DNA of 64,000 nucleotides from the NCBI RefSeq assembly GCF_000003815.2, contig NC_049979.1:5918165-5982164 (forward strand), read 5' to 3'. A program made the translations under genes and the position numbers. Numbering within the stretch: the first letter of the stretch is position 1; each line of letters opens with the position of its first letter. Origin of the DNA: Branchiostoma floridae (taxonomy: Eukaryota; Chordata; Leptocardii; Amphioxiformes; Branchiostomatidae). Below are positions 25,874-37,652 of this stretch, piece by piece. The notes below the pieces were generated by a model, which saw only the letters and a program-made list of their open reading frames with translations, did not search any database and had not been told where the DNA came from.

Positions 25874-26336
25874 TTGTTTTTCTCATCACAACTCTGTCAT
25901 GTTATGTTTTTAATCATTTATTTATTTCTCAATCTTGAATACAGACCATTAGTCCCTTCAGAGAAATATTTCCAAGGGAGCCCAGAACCATTACAGAACA
26001 CCCATGACAGAATACAGACTTTGGAAGTCAAAGATAATACACCTAACATTAGCACCTTAGTTCCTCCCATGACTAGAGATGATAAAAATAATGCGAGTGA
26101 AATAAATATTCAATTTTTGAAACAAATTATACAAAGTAAATTAGCAATCATGTCAGTACATCATTCTGTATGGTCAGTATTGCAGCCCTCTGGCATAACA
26201 TACCAGCTTGGCTTTAAATCCCTTAATCGAAAGAGAAGTCTTACATCAGAAAAAGGGGAGAAGAATAACAATTACACACTGAAAGGTAAAAAGAAACTAT
26301 TTTCTTCTTGCTGTTTGTAGCCCCATAAGTGTATGT

Positions 26337-26494
26337 GTACTTGGCTGTTGCAGCGTGACTGTTTCTATGCTTAGTCAGATGTACTTGGCTGTTGACGCGT
26401 GACTGTTCCTAAGGCTGTAGGTTCCAGACTAAGTGTCAATGTACTTGGCTGTTGAATGACTGGCATGACTGTTCCTTGAACTGTAGGTTCTAGA
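26337..26494 (-). repeat. tandem copies of the MFSD13A-like C-terminal coding end, in its 3' flank
   Basis: Just beyond the stop codon (minus sense), three diverged units of about 45-66 bp begin at 26337, 26381 and 26441 on the plus strand with 'gtacttggctgtt'. They continue through 'gcgtgactgttcctaag' and 'gtaggttccagacta'. They copy the last 20 or so codons plus stop (26495-26560). Confidence 0.8.
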
Positions 26495-26497
26495 CTA
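26495..26497 (-). other. stop codon of the MFSD13A-like gene, inside the repeat block
   Basis: Complement TAG. The same local sequence (gactaattgtcgatgtac) is partly repeated in the downstream units, so the stop lies in the innermost repeat. Confidence 0.75.
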
Positions 26498-29400
26498 ATT
26501 GTCGATGTACTTGGCTGCTGATGCGTGACTGTTCCTAAGACTATAGGGTTTCCAGACCAGGATCTGTAGAAACGCGAGGGTTGCAGGAAGGAGGCAGAAG
26601 ATCTGGAACATGACCCGCTTGAGCTCGTCGTGTCTGGTGGCGTCCGGCACAGTGGTGCTCCGCACCAGTTCCTCGTACCCGTAGCGGTTCAGGATGGTCA
26701 CCACCAGCATCGGCGCAAGCGACTGCGCCGGCTTCGTGAACAGCGCGTTCATCCCGAAGAACATGGAGGACAGCGGGGTCCTGCAGACAACACGGTCAAA
26801 TGAAATTAAGGTATTAAGTTTGCCTAAGACTTAGACCGAGCATGCGCAGCGCGGCAATGACAATGACAATCATCAATATCATCAGATGACAATGACAATC
26901 ATCAATATCATCAGATCATTTAGTCCAAGACAAAACCTGACTTTACCAGAGGAAGAAACAGAGTAGGTTGCAAAAGTAGCAGACAATTTTCTTATGTGCA
27001 TTGTTTAAATATTTGGTCAAAAACAATGCTTCCCTTCCTTGGCCTGAAGTTATGAAAGTAGGAAACCCTTGCTGCTGTTCGGCTGGATGCCATCCTTTAA
27101 GTTTCTCACAGCTCCCAGAGTCCCTGGTTACCAACTAAAAAAAACCAATGGAGTGTGGGAGCCTTGCTAAACTTACTAAGGTGGCCCCCAGGCTTCAATA
27201 TTGTGAGAAAGGAACAAAATGTTGCTGAAACAACAGGATACCAAAAACTATAATTTAAAAGTAAATTGCTTACTTCCTGGCATGTTTTGCACAGTCGTCA
27301 TCGATGAGGTCGGATATGGAGATGTTGAACAGGTTGAAAATTGCTGTCGGGATACTTCTGTTGGGAAGTAGACAAAAAACTGTGATGATTAGTACGTACG
27401 ATAAAAAGGCACAGGGCTCGTGACTGGAACTAAAATGGTGTCATGTAGACTGGCATTGCTGCCACATAACTTGATCTAAAATCATGGTCGCACGGTGCAT
27501 CCATGGCGTGATCCTGGATGTTGGTCAATTTTTAAATCAGGATCTTTCTTTACTATTTATACTTTCTGTACAAGCAGCACAATATGCCTCTTGTGGGCAC
27601 TGCCGTGTAGTACAGTCACAGTATCGGTAGTGAACAAATGGTGCATTTCCTTCAAGTATCCTTGTCTTGATCAGTTGATCTGTAAACAAGATTCAGACAT
27701 TGCTGAAGTGACAGTAGATAGGAAAGGGTCAAATAGCTCGTTTATCAAGATTCCTGATCTCGTAATGTGTATTCAAATGAAGCAGAGCCCAAAACCTCTT
27801 GGCTGTCCCCACATGTCTGTAACACCACACACAAGTTCACACACTCACTGTACAGTTAAAGATAAACAAACAAACTCACATGTCCAGTAGCAGATACACC
27901 CCACAATGAGCCAGGGTTGTGGCCCAGCGGCAAACATGCCCATGGCACACACAATCTCCAGGTAAGGGGTAGGAATAAACAAACAAACAAACTCACATGT
28001 CCAGCAGCATATACACCACGATAAGCCAGGGTTGTGGCCCGATGGCGAACATGCCCGCGGCACACACCAGTTCCAGGTAGAAGGAGCCCAGGATGACCTT
28101 GTACGACCCCACCCGCTCCACAACTGGACTTAGCAACAGGGCAGCAATCTGGATATCATGGATAAATACATACATGAAGTTAGCAGGGATGGAAATCATA
28201 CAATTTCCAAGCATCATATGCATGCACTGGACAATTTGGAGATATGCACCAAATTTTTGACTGAAATTTTGTTTTGGGTTAGATATGCAAAGATACTAGT
28301 GTACACAAGTATAATGTTACAGTATATATTGTTAACCTTCAAGTGTCAGAAAAATAATAAAACCTTTGTTGTATTACTTATTTGAATAAAAATGTAAAAA
28401 TATTTTACTTAATTGAAGCTCTGAAGAGAGACACTATTCCCCAAAATGATATCTGAACCCTACTGAGCTCTATACTGCAAGTGTTATATGTAGCAGATCT
28501 AGTTTGTTTGTTTGAACATAGTGCATGGAGCACACATCTAGAAGGTAACAGTAGAGAAACTTTGAAATTGAGACACCTAGATGTACTATTTACATTACAA
28601 ATGTACACTTTCTTGTGATCTCCATGGATTTGGTATTTGTATGTAATGTTATTTGTTAAGAGGTCTCATACCTCACAGAAAAACTATTTGATGCCAAACT
28701 TTGCAATGGGTGAATGAGTCGTCTGATGTACGTACCATTGGAATAATAAACCCGGAGCCGTAGAGAACACTTCTGGTCGCAGAGCTGAACATGTCCTGGG
28801 GTAGGAGGTTGTCCGCAAATATCATGGCGAAGCTGATCAGGAATGTCATGTGGAAGACTTGCAGGAAGTTCATTACAACGAACAGAATGAAGTTCCTCTG
28901 CGTGACTATTTGCCATGTCAGTTTCCAGATGGAGGTAGACGTGGCTGCTTCGTGCTTGGGCTGGCTCTCAGCCTCAAGGAGGGCCTGGTCGCGTGTGGCG
29001 TCGATTTCCGTGCGGATGTTGAGCGCTGCGTAGTGCATGCTGCCCCAGGCAAGCGCAGCCACCAGCACGGTGAAGACACGGAAGTTGTGCAGGTTCTCCA
29101 TGTTGTTGGAGACGGCTGCGGCAATGCCAACGCTCGGACCGGTCCCAACCAGAGCGGCCACCAGGCAGTACTTCATCAGCCGCACACGGTCGTCGTGCTT
29201 ACGGGACACCTCGGCAAACAGCGCGCAGTGCTGCAGCAGGACGAACGTGAACAGGGTGTCATACAGATTCAGCGCCACGATCAGGTGTACACCGATCAGC
29301 CAATCGTCAGGCTGGTACCGTCCCCATGGAAACCATGGGATGAGGAAGCTGAGCGCAAAGAGCGGAGCACTGTACAGGATGGAGGTCCGGCGGCGCCGGA

Positions 29401-29689
29401 AGCACGCCAGGCTCGAGTTGTCTTGGAAGTAGCCAAACAGCGGGTCGTTAACAGCATTCCAGACCATGTAGAGGACCTGAGCCTGGTTAAACCAGACCTC
29501 CGAGATCTTGTAGCTGTTCAGGAAGAGTTTCACGTAGTAGAAGTTGAAGAGCGGGTTCATGATGGCATTGGCAAACGCTAGCGAGGCGTACGCCACAGCA
29601 TTCTTGTCCAGGTCCGGGAGCTTCATCCTCAGCCTCATAGCTCTGGGCAGATTAGAGTAAGGTTTTCTCCTGTCCTGAGGTCGGTGCAC
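26495..29689 (-). CDS. MFSD13A: MFSD13A/TMEM180-like major facilitator superfamily transporter
   Basis: Four coding exons on the minus strand: complement(28736..29689), complement(27997..28148), complement(27274..27357) and complement(26495..26780, TAG). Phases fit and give 491 residues; I recall the vertebrate TMEM180/MFSD13A as about 500-520. Sequence cues include a very hydrophobic multi-pass protein, YASLAFANAIMNPLFNFYYV near the N terminus, the conserved-looking NAVNDPLFGYFQD loop, SRKHDDRVRLMKY and a C-terminal DLIDDDCAKHAR/FFGMNALFTKP region. Membrane location is clear; the substrate is not established. A 5' UTR exon begins at 29764 after an acceptor, and a probable first non-coding exon ends at the donor 30189. 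The start at 29689 gives a 31-residue basic N tail; an internal Met (RLRMKLPDLDKN) is an alternative. Confidence 0.85.
27880..27996 (-). repeat. 117-bp duplicate of the 3' end and donor of an MFSD13A-like exon
   Basis: Plus-strand 27880-27996 repeats 27997-28113 with scattered differences. It holds the last part of the exon (complement 27997..28148), its GACAT|GTGAGT donor and the 'tgtttgtttgttta' intron start. The extra copy lies in the intron just downstream, so a second, decoy 5' splice site sits 117 bp after the real one. Confidence 0.85.
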
Positions 29690-30179
29690 GGCGGGGCTTC
29701 AGCCAGATGCACTGGTGCAGCTAGTCAGTGCAAACTCAGGACTCCATGTAGTGTAAGACTGTCCCTGTAAAGAGATACATTAGATTTTAGACATAGATAA
29801 AAAGCATCAAGACAGATTTGTTGAAGTTGTTATTTAGAAAAAAGCAATCCAGTGCAGTTAACCAGATATGCCTATTTCTACTATGAAGACCTGAGTTGTA
29901 TCTTTCAGCTGAGAATATCAGGTGAGAATATCAAGAAAACAATTTTCGTCCGTCCAACCAATTGAAGATTAACCTGTCTAACGGTTATCAAGTCTACGTT
30001 AATATATGACTCTACATTTATGCGAACTCTCAGTCTTCACTACTCAACTCTAATAGAGCATCTGTTGTAACATCCATGCGTTACTGGGCCGTCTTCTGTG
30101 GCATCCCGACCAGGCATAAAAACATCTAGCAGTGACAATAGATAAACATCAGGCAATATGTTCCCACGCACTGTGACTG

Positions 30180-30528
30180 TCTGCATACCTGACGTGTAGC
30201 TGTAGACGTGTCAACCGGTTCGGTATATAAACGTCGTCTGGTCCATTAATCTTCCCGCCGCGCCGTGCTCTAACTTATTTACGTCGCGACGTCATCGCCT
30301 AGAGTCTGATGTAGATCTACCTTTTAATAAACATTATAAAGACGGCAGGAACCGTTGTGAGGAGGCGCGCGCGCAAGGCGTGGCTCACCTGTCTCATATG
30401 CATCACCTGTACACCAAGTTCCACCAACTTCCGGGTTCAACTGGTGACCTGCAGTTCGACTGGGTTCGACGACTTGTGAACTCTGACCCTTCCCGACGCA
30501 TGCGCACAGCTGCAAAACCTACACCAAG
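30180..30528. promoter_or_regulatory. divergent promoter between the MFSD13A-like gene and ATP6V1D
   Basis: The two 5' ends are head to head, about 300 bp apart. The interval is CpG-rich and contains GACGTCAT (CRE-like, 30288-30295). It also contains an NRF1-like CGCATGCGCA (30497-30506) 23 bp before the ATP6V1D ATG. A G-rich run (30613-30650) follows in ATP6V1D intron 1. Shared promoter activity is inferred. Confidence 0.5.
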
Positions 30529-33500
30529 ATGTCAGGAGTGGGGAAGGATCGGCTGGACGTTTTCCCGTCCCGCATGTGAGTTTTACTGTTTATCTGCCCG
30601 GTGAAGTGCTGTAGGGGCGGGGTTGGGGGTAGGGTAGGGAAGGGGAGCGTCAGGACGCCGCTGCCGGCCCGATCACGGCCGCCAAACTCGCCGGCAGTGA
30701 TGTCACCTTGTCAGCTGCATCAGTGTCATGTGACTGTGCACTGCAGCCTGCAGGTTCTTTATAATTTAAGGTAGCAGAACACAAGTTTTCACGGATGGAG
30801 ATTTATATGGTTAACCTTCAACTGAAAGACCTCTAATTGAGACGGTTCGGCACCTCAAAATCTATAGCAGGGTGCACTAGTAATTTACAAGAATGTAAAT
30901 TCTAATGTGTTCAGTGTACAATCTACAAAATATCAGAAAAAAGATTTTCAGGTACATCACTACATGTACACCACATAAACATGATAGTGATGCATGGCCA
31001 GCTGAAGGGAGCCAAGAAGGGCCACAGCCTCTTGTTGTTTACTTATTTATTTGTTTACACCACAGGAACATGATGGTGATGCGGGGCCGGCTGAATGGAG
31101 CCCAGAAGTTCCACAGGCTGTTGTTGTTTACTTATTTATTTGTTTACACCACAGGAACATGATGGTGATGCGGGGCTGACTGAATGGAGCCCAGAAGTTC
31201 CACAGGCTGTTGTTGTTTACTTGTTTATTTGTTTCCACCACAGGAACATGATGGTGATGCGTGACCGACTGAACGGTAAGGTGTTGTTTACTTGTCTGTT
31301 GTTGTTTACCTGTTTATTTGTTTACACCACAGGAACATGATGGTGATGCGGGGCCGACTGAAAGGAGCCCAGAAGGGCCACAGCCTGCTGAAGAAGAAAG
31401 CCGACGCCCTTACCATGAGGTTCAGACAGATCCTCGCCAAGATCATCGACGTGAGTCTCGCTTCCCGTACTGCCTGTGGAAGGCTTGTTCTTCTACTTGT
31501 ACAATATTCTGGTATCAAGAATAAGTGTGTAGATAGCCTGGTATCCAGCCATATTATTGGTCCCAACTCCCAAGTCTCTTCCGTCTTTTCCCAAGGATTC
31601 TGTATTTGCGGAAAAGAACAGAAGAGACCCTGGAGCTGTAATATAGCTGGATACCAGGCTAGTGTGTGCATGTTGGAGACTTAGAGCGAGGAGGCTCTAT
31701 CATCATTTGATTAAACCTTTAGGCAAGGGAGTGAAGTTATTGCTTTAGGATTGTCATCATATGTGTTTCCATCTGTGTTTCCATAATTTTAAGCCCAACG
31801 TTCATCATCATATTGTTGTCCGTGAATCTAGGAGTGTTGCAAAGAGCGAGGGGGTGAAGTCTGCTATCTCTGATTGCCTTTATGATTCCATGCTATGAGG
31901 GGCGTTCAAGAAGTAATCCACCCGACCCACTTCCAGTTGTCTGATCTAGATGAAATTTTGCATATGTAATGATTCATATCTCTATGGGTTATGTTGCAAA
32001 AAACAGCTCTGAACTAATTTTGGTTTTTGATTTAAAGGTGTTTGAACTGAGTCAGGTGTGAAATGGACCAGGTGTGAAATGGAGCCAGTTGAGTGTCGCG
32101 CAGTGATCCGGTTTTTGTATTTGAAAGGACGCATACCAAATGAGACTTTTGATGAAATAAAAGAAACTTATGGTGATGATTCCCCATCATATGACCTTGT
32201 AAAACGCTGGCATTGTGAATTCAAACATGGCCGGAAGTCTGGGCTCCCAGACCTGGTTGTCCCTCTTCTGCCATTGATGAGGCATCTGTTGCAGGACCAA
32301 CCTGGGGCGCCCTACAAAAACGGTGTATAGAGCTGCATCAAACGATGGTAGAAATGCATAACTCTGGGTGATTCCTATGAAGAGAAAGACTAATAACTGC
32401 ACCAAGTTTCATTAATCTCCTCCTTTGGGAAATGGGTCAGGTGGATTTCTTCTTGAACGCCCCTCGTAACAAGTCACAATCTACTTGTAACATGCAATAA
32501 TGAAATGAAATGCTGATTGTTTCCTCCACAGACAAAGATGCTGATGGGGGAGGTTATGAAAGATGCTGCCTTCTCATTGGCTGAGGCCAAGTTCATCATC
32601 GGAGATGTGAAGTAAGTATCTTTAATTACACATGTACCCTGTAACTAATTGGGTATAGAAGAGTATTGTAACTGACCCAATGAACATAAACCTGTACCTG
32701 CCTGAGTCTTCCTAATGAATCAATTCATCTGACATGTAACCTGGAAATATAGATCATGGGTGTATAAATGTCTGTGTCATTTCTTTTCTTCAATTTTGGA
32801 ATGAGAGGTAGCATGTTGGTTAGGTAAACACTAAAACAGGTGTCCTCTAATGAAGCATGGTGTTTTTTTAAAGGCTAGTATGCAGTATATCTTGTCAGTG
32901 TTTGCATTTAGGTCACCAGTACAACAAAAAGATACCTTATTGCAAAATTTGTGTTCTTTGTGTATGAAAAATAGAGTGTTAGATCCACAAATTCAGAAAC
33001 CAGAAGCAGACAATAGTAACTGATGAAAAAGTTTCTATGAACTGTTGGGATGTCATGATTCAGTATCCTTCCATGACCTTTGTCCTCTGTTTTGCCTTAC
33101 AGTCAAATAGTTCTACAGAATGTAACCAAAGCTCAGACTAAAGTCAGGTTCAAAAAGGACAATGTTGCAGGTGTGTCCCTGCCAGTGTTTGAGCACTACG
33201 CGGACGGAAGTGACAGTAAGTTCACGTCAGGTCATCTTGGCCGGTCATTTTATTATATCACAATATTTTGTGCCCACGTTATTAATACCTCAGTGTGTGA
33301 TGTAAGTATATGTTTATGTGCAAGATGTGAGCTATTGTTTATTATTTGTGTGTTTAGCTTAAGAGCCATCAGCCCTGTCAAGGTGGACAGCTTTTTTTAC
33401 TGTTTGTTTGTTTATCACACCTGTCTGTCCCACAGGGGACAGGTCCCCAAGCTGAAGAAGAACACAGGAAGGCTGTTGTTTATTGCTTGTTTGTTTGTTT

Positions 33501-36101
33501 AGTGTATGAGCTGGCAGGCCTGTCCCGCAACAAACAGCAGGTCGCCAAGTTGAAGATCTACGAGAACGCTGTTGTTTATTGTTTGTCTGTTTAGCGTACG
33601 AGATGGCAGGTCTGTCCCGAGGAGGACAGCAGGTGGCTAAGTTGAAGATCTATGGGAAGGCTGTTGTTTATTGTTTGTTTGTTTTGCGTACAAGCTGGCA
33701 GGTCTGTCCCGAGGTGGACAGCAGGTTGCCAAGTTAAAGAAGAACTACGGGAAGGCTGTTGTTCATTATTTGTTTGTTTGTTTGTTTAGCCTATGAGCTG
33801 GTAGGTCTGTCCCGAGGAGGACAGCAGGTGTCCAAGTTAAAGAAGAATTACAGGAAGGCTGTTGTTTATTGTTTGTTTGCTTGTTTAGCGTACGAGCTGG
33901 CGGATAGCAGGTTGCCAAGCTAAAGAAGAACTACGGGAAGGCTGTTGTTTATTGTTTGTTTGTTTGTTTGTTTAGCATACGAGCTGGCAGGTCTGTCGTG
34001 TCCAAGTTAAAGAAGAACTACAGGAAGGCTGTTGTTTATTGTTTGTTTGTTTGTTTGTTTAGCGTACGAGCTGGCAGGTCTGTCCCGAGGTGGACAGCAG
34101 GTGTCCAAACTAAAGAAGAACTACGGGAAGGCTGTGGAGCTGCTGGTAGATCTGGCCTCTCTGCAGACAGCTTTCATCACGCTGGACGAGGTCATCAAGA
34201 TCACCAACAGAAGAGTCAACGCCATCGAGCATGGTAACCCTTCTTTCTCTTCATTCCTTTGGGACTTTGGCTGGTTGGGCAGAGTACTTTGTCATCATAG
34301 CCTGGGGCTGAACTGCAAGGAGCTTACAGTTAGTCTGGCTATCTTAAAAGGGTCTGTACTTGGAGCCTTTCTGGGCTCTGCTGACCTCATGGCAACATTA
34401 ATTGCTCCAATTGCAGCCACAAGGTTTGAAACCATCCTCACATGGAAGGATCCCTATTTTTTTTCGGCAAGTGTGGACAGTGCAGGTACATGTATTTATG
34501 TGTGTTGCTGTTGATAACAAAAATTACGGAACTTTGTTTATCAAATTGTTCAGCCTTTCCTGCAGTGATGCCTGTGTCTATTTTCTATTGATGCTGTTAT
34601 TGTGCTACAATTGTATCTACACCCATCTCCATTTCCACCTTTACATATACTGTGTTTGTATGTGTTGATAATGTTATTTCCCACCATGTGCAGTGATCAT
34701 CCCCAGAATTGAGAACACCCTGTCCTACATCATCTCTGAGCTGGATGAGAGGGAGAGAGAAGAGTTCTACAGGTAATCCTGCTTTCCTAATCTCAGACCA
34801 TGGCAAAACTTGAGGTAATACTAGAGGGGCAACATTTTCGTGAAAATGCATAATGTTTCCCAGTGGTTTTAACGGTCACAAGTCGACCGCTAAATTTTCA
34901 TTGTAGCAACTTTTTGATTTGGCGAATCCACCCCCGTCACCCACCTCCCTCTAACCGCAGCACTGATTACTACTGCGGTATATGCAGAACAAAAAAGTCC
35001 GAAATGCGGGGTTTGATGTTGTAGTCGCAAAACAAAAGTATTCTATATCAAATGTATGTTTCAAAAGGAAAAAAAAAGACAACTGAAAAAAGTGTACCTC
35101 TTCGGATTCGAACCTGGGTCGATCTAGCAACAAAAGCGTACGAATCAGATACTCTGACGATTCGGCCACTAGGCGCATAACTACATCCAGAGGCTTTTAA
35201 CAGGTATACAATAATACAAATGTATTAAAGAAAAAAGAAAAAACAAATGTATTGCAACAGGTCCGTTCATAATTTCCAAGATTCCAAGGTCCAATTTTCT
35301 GAAGATAAATGTTTTTGTGTGAAAAGTTAGTGATCTCGTTCGTTCCATAGCGGGCAACTTCTTCCTAGAGCGCCTGCTTGGTTTGCTTGAAGGCATGGCC
35401 GATTGGCTGACGCCCGAGATTTTCGCTGTCATAATGAAAACGATGTCGAGTTCCATTTTGTGTCCTGTGCGTTGATAGGTTCACTTCCGTCGTATCCCCA
35501 AGGAAGTCAGATTTTAGCCAATCAAAAAGCTGGAAATGTAGACTGCATGTTAAATCTTCCATTTTTTCTGCGTTTTGATTGGTCTGGTTGGAATATGCAA
35601 ATATCTGTAGAGATGCTATATGTTTCTCCTTTGGGAAACATAATTAGCAGTATTCAAGGTGGCACCTCACTATCCTAGGGCTTGAGGTCCTTTTTTTCTG
35701 AAATGTGATTCGTAATGCAGAGCCTGTGGCTTTGTTTGCCAAATTACAGGCTTCTTTGGTTGCGTTTCCTTACATACATGTGCCAGTAAATCTCAGAACT
35801 AAAATTAGCAGCAGAGCATGAATCAGGCTTAGAGACATTATTGAGACTCAGACCTGGTCAGAGTTATGGATCATGAGATGGTAAAAGGTCAACAAGTAGT
35901 ACACAACCAAGCTTATGTGGTTTTGTTAAACCAAATATTACTTCTCTTCCCTTCAGGTTAAAGAAGATCCAGGAGAAGAAGAAGATAATCCGTGAGAAGG
36001 CTGAGCAGCGAGCGGCGGCCATGCGAGCGCAGGGGGAGTACAAGGAGCCGGCCAACCTGCTGGAGGAGGAGCACGACTCAGACCTGCTGTTCGAGACGTA
36101 G
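30529..36101 (+). CDS. ATP6V1D: V-type proton ATPase subunit D
   Basis: Seven exons: 30529-30575, 31333-31450, 32532-32611, 33103-33215, 34063-34233, 34694-34772 and 35957-36101 (TAG). Phases are consistent and encode 250 residues, matching the roughly 247 expected. The product is the central rotor stalk of the V1 sector, coupling ATP hydrolysis to proton pumping across endomembranes. Recognisable stretches are [85 protein letters not shown] and the acidic end [11 protein letters not shown]. Long N- and C-terminal coiled-coil helices fit the family. The ATG has a good context (ACCAAGATG). Introns 1 and 4 hold arrays of ghost exon starts; intron 2 holds a mariner remnant. Confidence 0.96.
30977..31332 (+). 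repeat. 89-bp array: four ghost copies of ATP6V1D exon 2 start with its acceptor
   Basis: Units start at 30977, 31066, 31155 and 31244; the real exon follows at 31333, so the period is exactly 89 bp. Each unit carries 'tttgtttacaccacag' and about 45-55 bp of exon-like sequence (GAACATGATGGTGATGCGGG...). The first has lost its AG (acata), the third has a TGA (ggctgactg), and the fourth is truncated to GAACGGTAAG, which creates a donor-like site. Confidence 0.93.
31534..31661. mobile_element. MITE with TAGCCTGGTATCCAGC termini
   Basis: Left TAGCCTGGTATCCAGCCATATT-type end and inverted right end (aatatagctggataccaggcta). About 128 bp, non-coding, in ATP6V1D intron 2. Its ends resemble the 14739-14877 element. 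Confidence 0.75.
31896..32466 (+). mobile_element. mariner-type element, internally deleted, TA target duplication
   Basis: Terminal inverted repeats of about 37 bp (GAGGGGCGTTCAAGAAGTAA on the left, the inverse with few changes on the right). They are flanked by TA (31894-31895 and 32467-32468). The inside carries the start of a mariner/SETMAR-like transposase. Total length is 571 bp, less than half of an autonomous element. Confidence 0.85.
32058..32330 (+). pseudogene. mariner transposase N-terminal remnant
   Basis: An open frame of 90 codons. The beginning ([20 protein letters not shown]...[17 protein letters not shown]) looks like the first helix-turn-helix of mariner transposases. The DD(D/E) catalytic core is absent and the frame degenerates after about residue 60. 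It is therefore a non-functional fragment carried inside the TIRs. Confidence 0.7.
33411..34062 (+). repeat. array of about seven ghost copies of ATP6V1D exon 5 start with its acceptor
   Basis: Units aligned on the exon start (cGTACGAGCTGGCAGG) occur at 33503, 33595, 33687, 33788, 33889 and 33976. A headless one starts near 33411, and the real exon is at 34063. Spacings pair as 92/92, 101/101 and 87/87, suggesting serial two-copy duplications. Each unit has a (TTTG)n tract, an AG and about 60-70 bp of exon-like sequence running to AAGGCTGTTG. The 33687 copy has TG in place of AG; the 33889 and 33976 copies have internal deletions. Confidence 0.93.
35097..35177 (-). other. tRNA-like sequence (tRNA pseudogene or SINE head)
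   Basis: On the minus strand there is an A-box-like TGGCCGAATCG and a perfect B box GGTTCGAATCC, about 40 bp apart. A tRNA-like 5' start (gcgcctagtggcc) is present, but the acceptor stem is not convincingly paired. I do not call a functional tRNA. Confidence 0.5.
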
Positions 36102-37652
36102 TTATCAAGTCAAGACTTAACATGAAAGTTCATCTGTATCGGTAAATGACATATGAAACAACTAAAATTTATTTAACCAACACTTATAGACCATTGTGAC
36201 TTACCCAAATTGTTCACGGAATGTTGGACGTTTCTGTCTCGCTAGACAAAGTCAAAATTCTGGATTCACAGTCAGATTTATTTGCAAGAAAGAGGCTGTG
36301 TACATCCAAGCCCACCGTCCAACACTGAACAGAGACAGGGGGCGACACAGGTTATCTGGTACCTATGACCCGCTGCTGCAGTCACATGTCCATTCTGTGA
36401 ACAAGTCTGACAGAATTAAGCTGAAAATTTTGGTGAGTCCCAACTAGTGTTGCCTAATGTTAAGTTAAGTTGTTTCATTGTTTTAGGCAATTTTTTGTTG
36501 ACTTTCTTTGTCAGGTTTTCTTTTTGTCGGCCAGCCTTGAAAAAGAAAACCTGACATTAGAAGGGCCTGAAATTAGAAAGCTCGACAAAAATGCCTAAAA
36601 AGACGTCAAAAACAGCCTGAGCCTAACCTCTGCTTCGAGGGTAAACCAAGTGCAGTTGGATTGTTATGTATTACTTGTCTCAGTAGGCAAAGATGTCACT
36701 ACATGTACTTGTAGGTGTAGATGTTGCTGTACTGGAGTAAATGTAGAAGTAATGTATATTGAGTCCATTCCTATCAATTGTAGGAAGTATCAGGATATAG
36801 CAGTACTACTAGCTGTATGTACTTGTATGTAACAGTGGATGTGAAACGGTAATGGTACCAAGAAAACAATGGTACTTGTACTTATATGTACATGTATCTG
36901 TATCAATCAAAGTACATGTAGTTAGATAGAGGTACAATTATTGCCTTCTGTGTCACATGCCATCTGCAGCTGGTTGAATAATGTCAACTGTCTGTATATC
37001 TATGTAGCATCAATGGATACAAGACTTGAAGAAAGAATGATTTATTGCACAATAGAGAAGTAGCAGTAGTATCTGGTACATGTATTTGATTTTACTGCTG
37101 CTGGGATCCGTAACATGGGTAACAGTTGCAACACATTACTGTAAAGGTGTATATTTATGAATACGGCACAGAGTTCAGCTCATTGGTTTAAATGCAACAT
37201 TGTTGTAACAGATGTACATGTATGTGTCTACATGTATTGCTGTTTCCTATGTACAGCAGAGAGAAAATGATGAATATAGTCTACATGTAGTAATAAGTAG
37301 TAAAAAGACCTACCCCTGCAAGAATATATTATAATGTAATGCCTCCAGCAGTGGAGAATACAGGAAAATTACAAGACTGAATCATGAAGATGATATCGAC
37401 ACCTTGTAAGTATTTGACAATGTCTGATGTATAATGATAAATTATATCCGAAGTAACAACAGCTCATCATGTTGTCTTTCTTTAATATTGTATAAAGCTA
37501 AGATAAGACCTGCAGCTGGCAAGATATGCCAAGTAGCTTGAAGTTTGAATCACTGAAGGTTAGATATCCAAGTAATAAGATTCGCCAATAAGCAGGTGAA
37601 ATATTCTGCCCTCCTGATTCATCACTGGTCCCTTTTCGAGTGGTTGGTCCCT

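Noticed and set aside
25874-26320. Plus-strand frame of 148 codons between EPRS and the MFSD13A-like gene
   Set aside because: AT-rich, no recognisable domain, sits at the EPRS poly(A) signal. Chance frame or decayed repeat is likelier than a gene.
28850-29581. Plus-strand frame of 243 codons
   Set aside because: Antisense shadow of the first MFSD13A-like coding exon, which has clear family sequence and splice sites.
35097-35177. Functional tRNA gene on the minus strand
   Set aside because: A and B boxes are present, but I could not form a convincing acceptor stem and anticodon arm, and similar tRNA-like heads occur in SINEs here.
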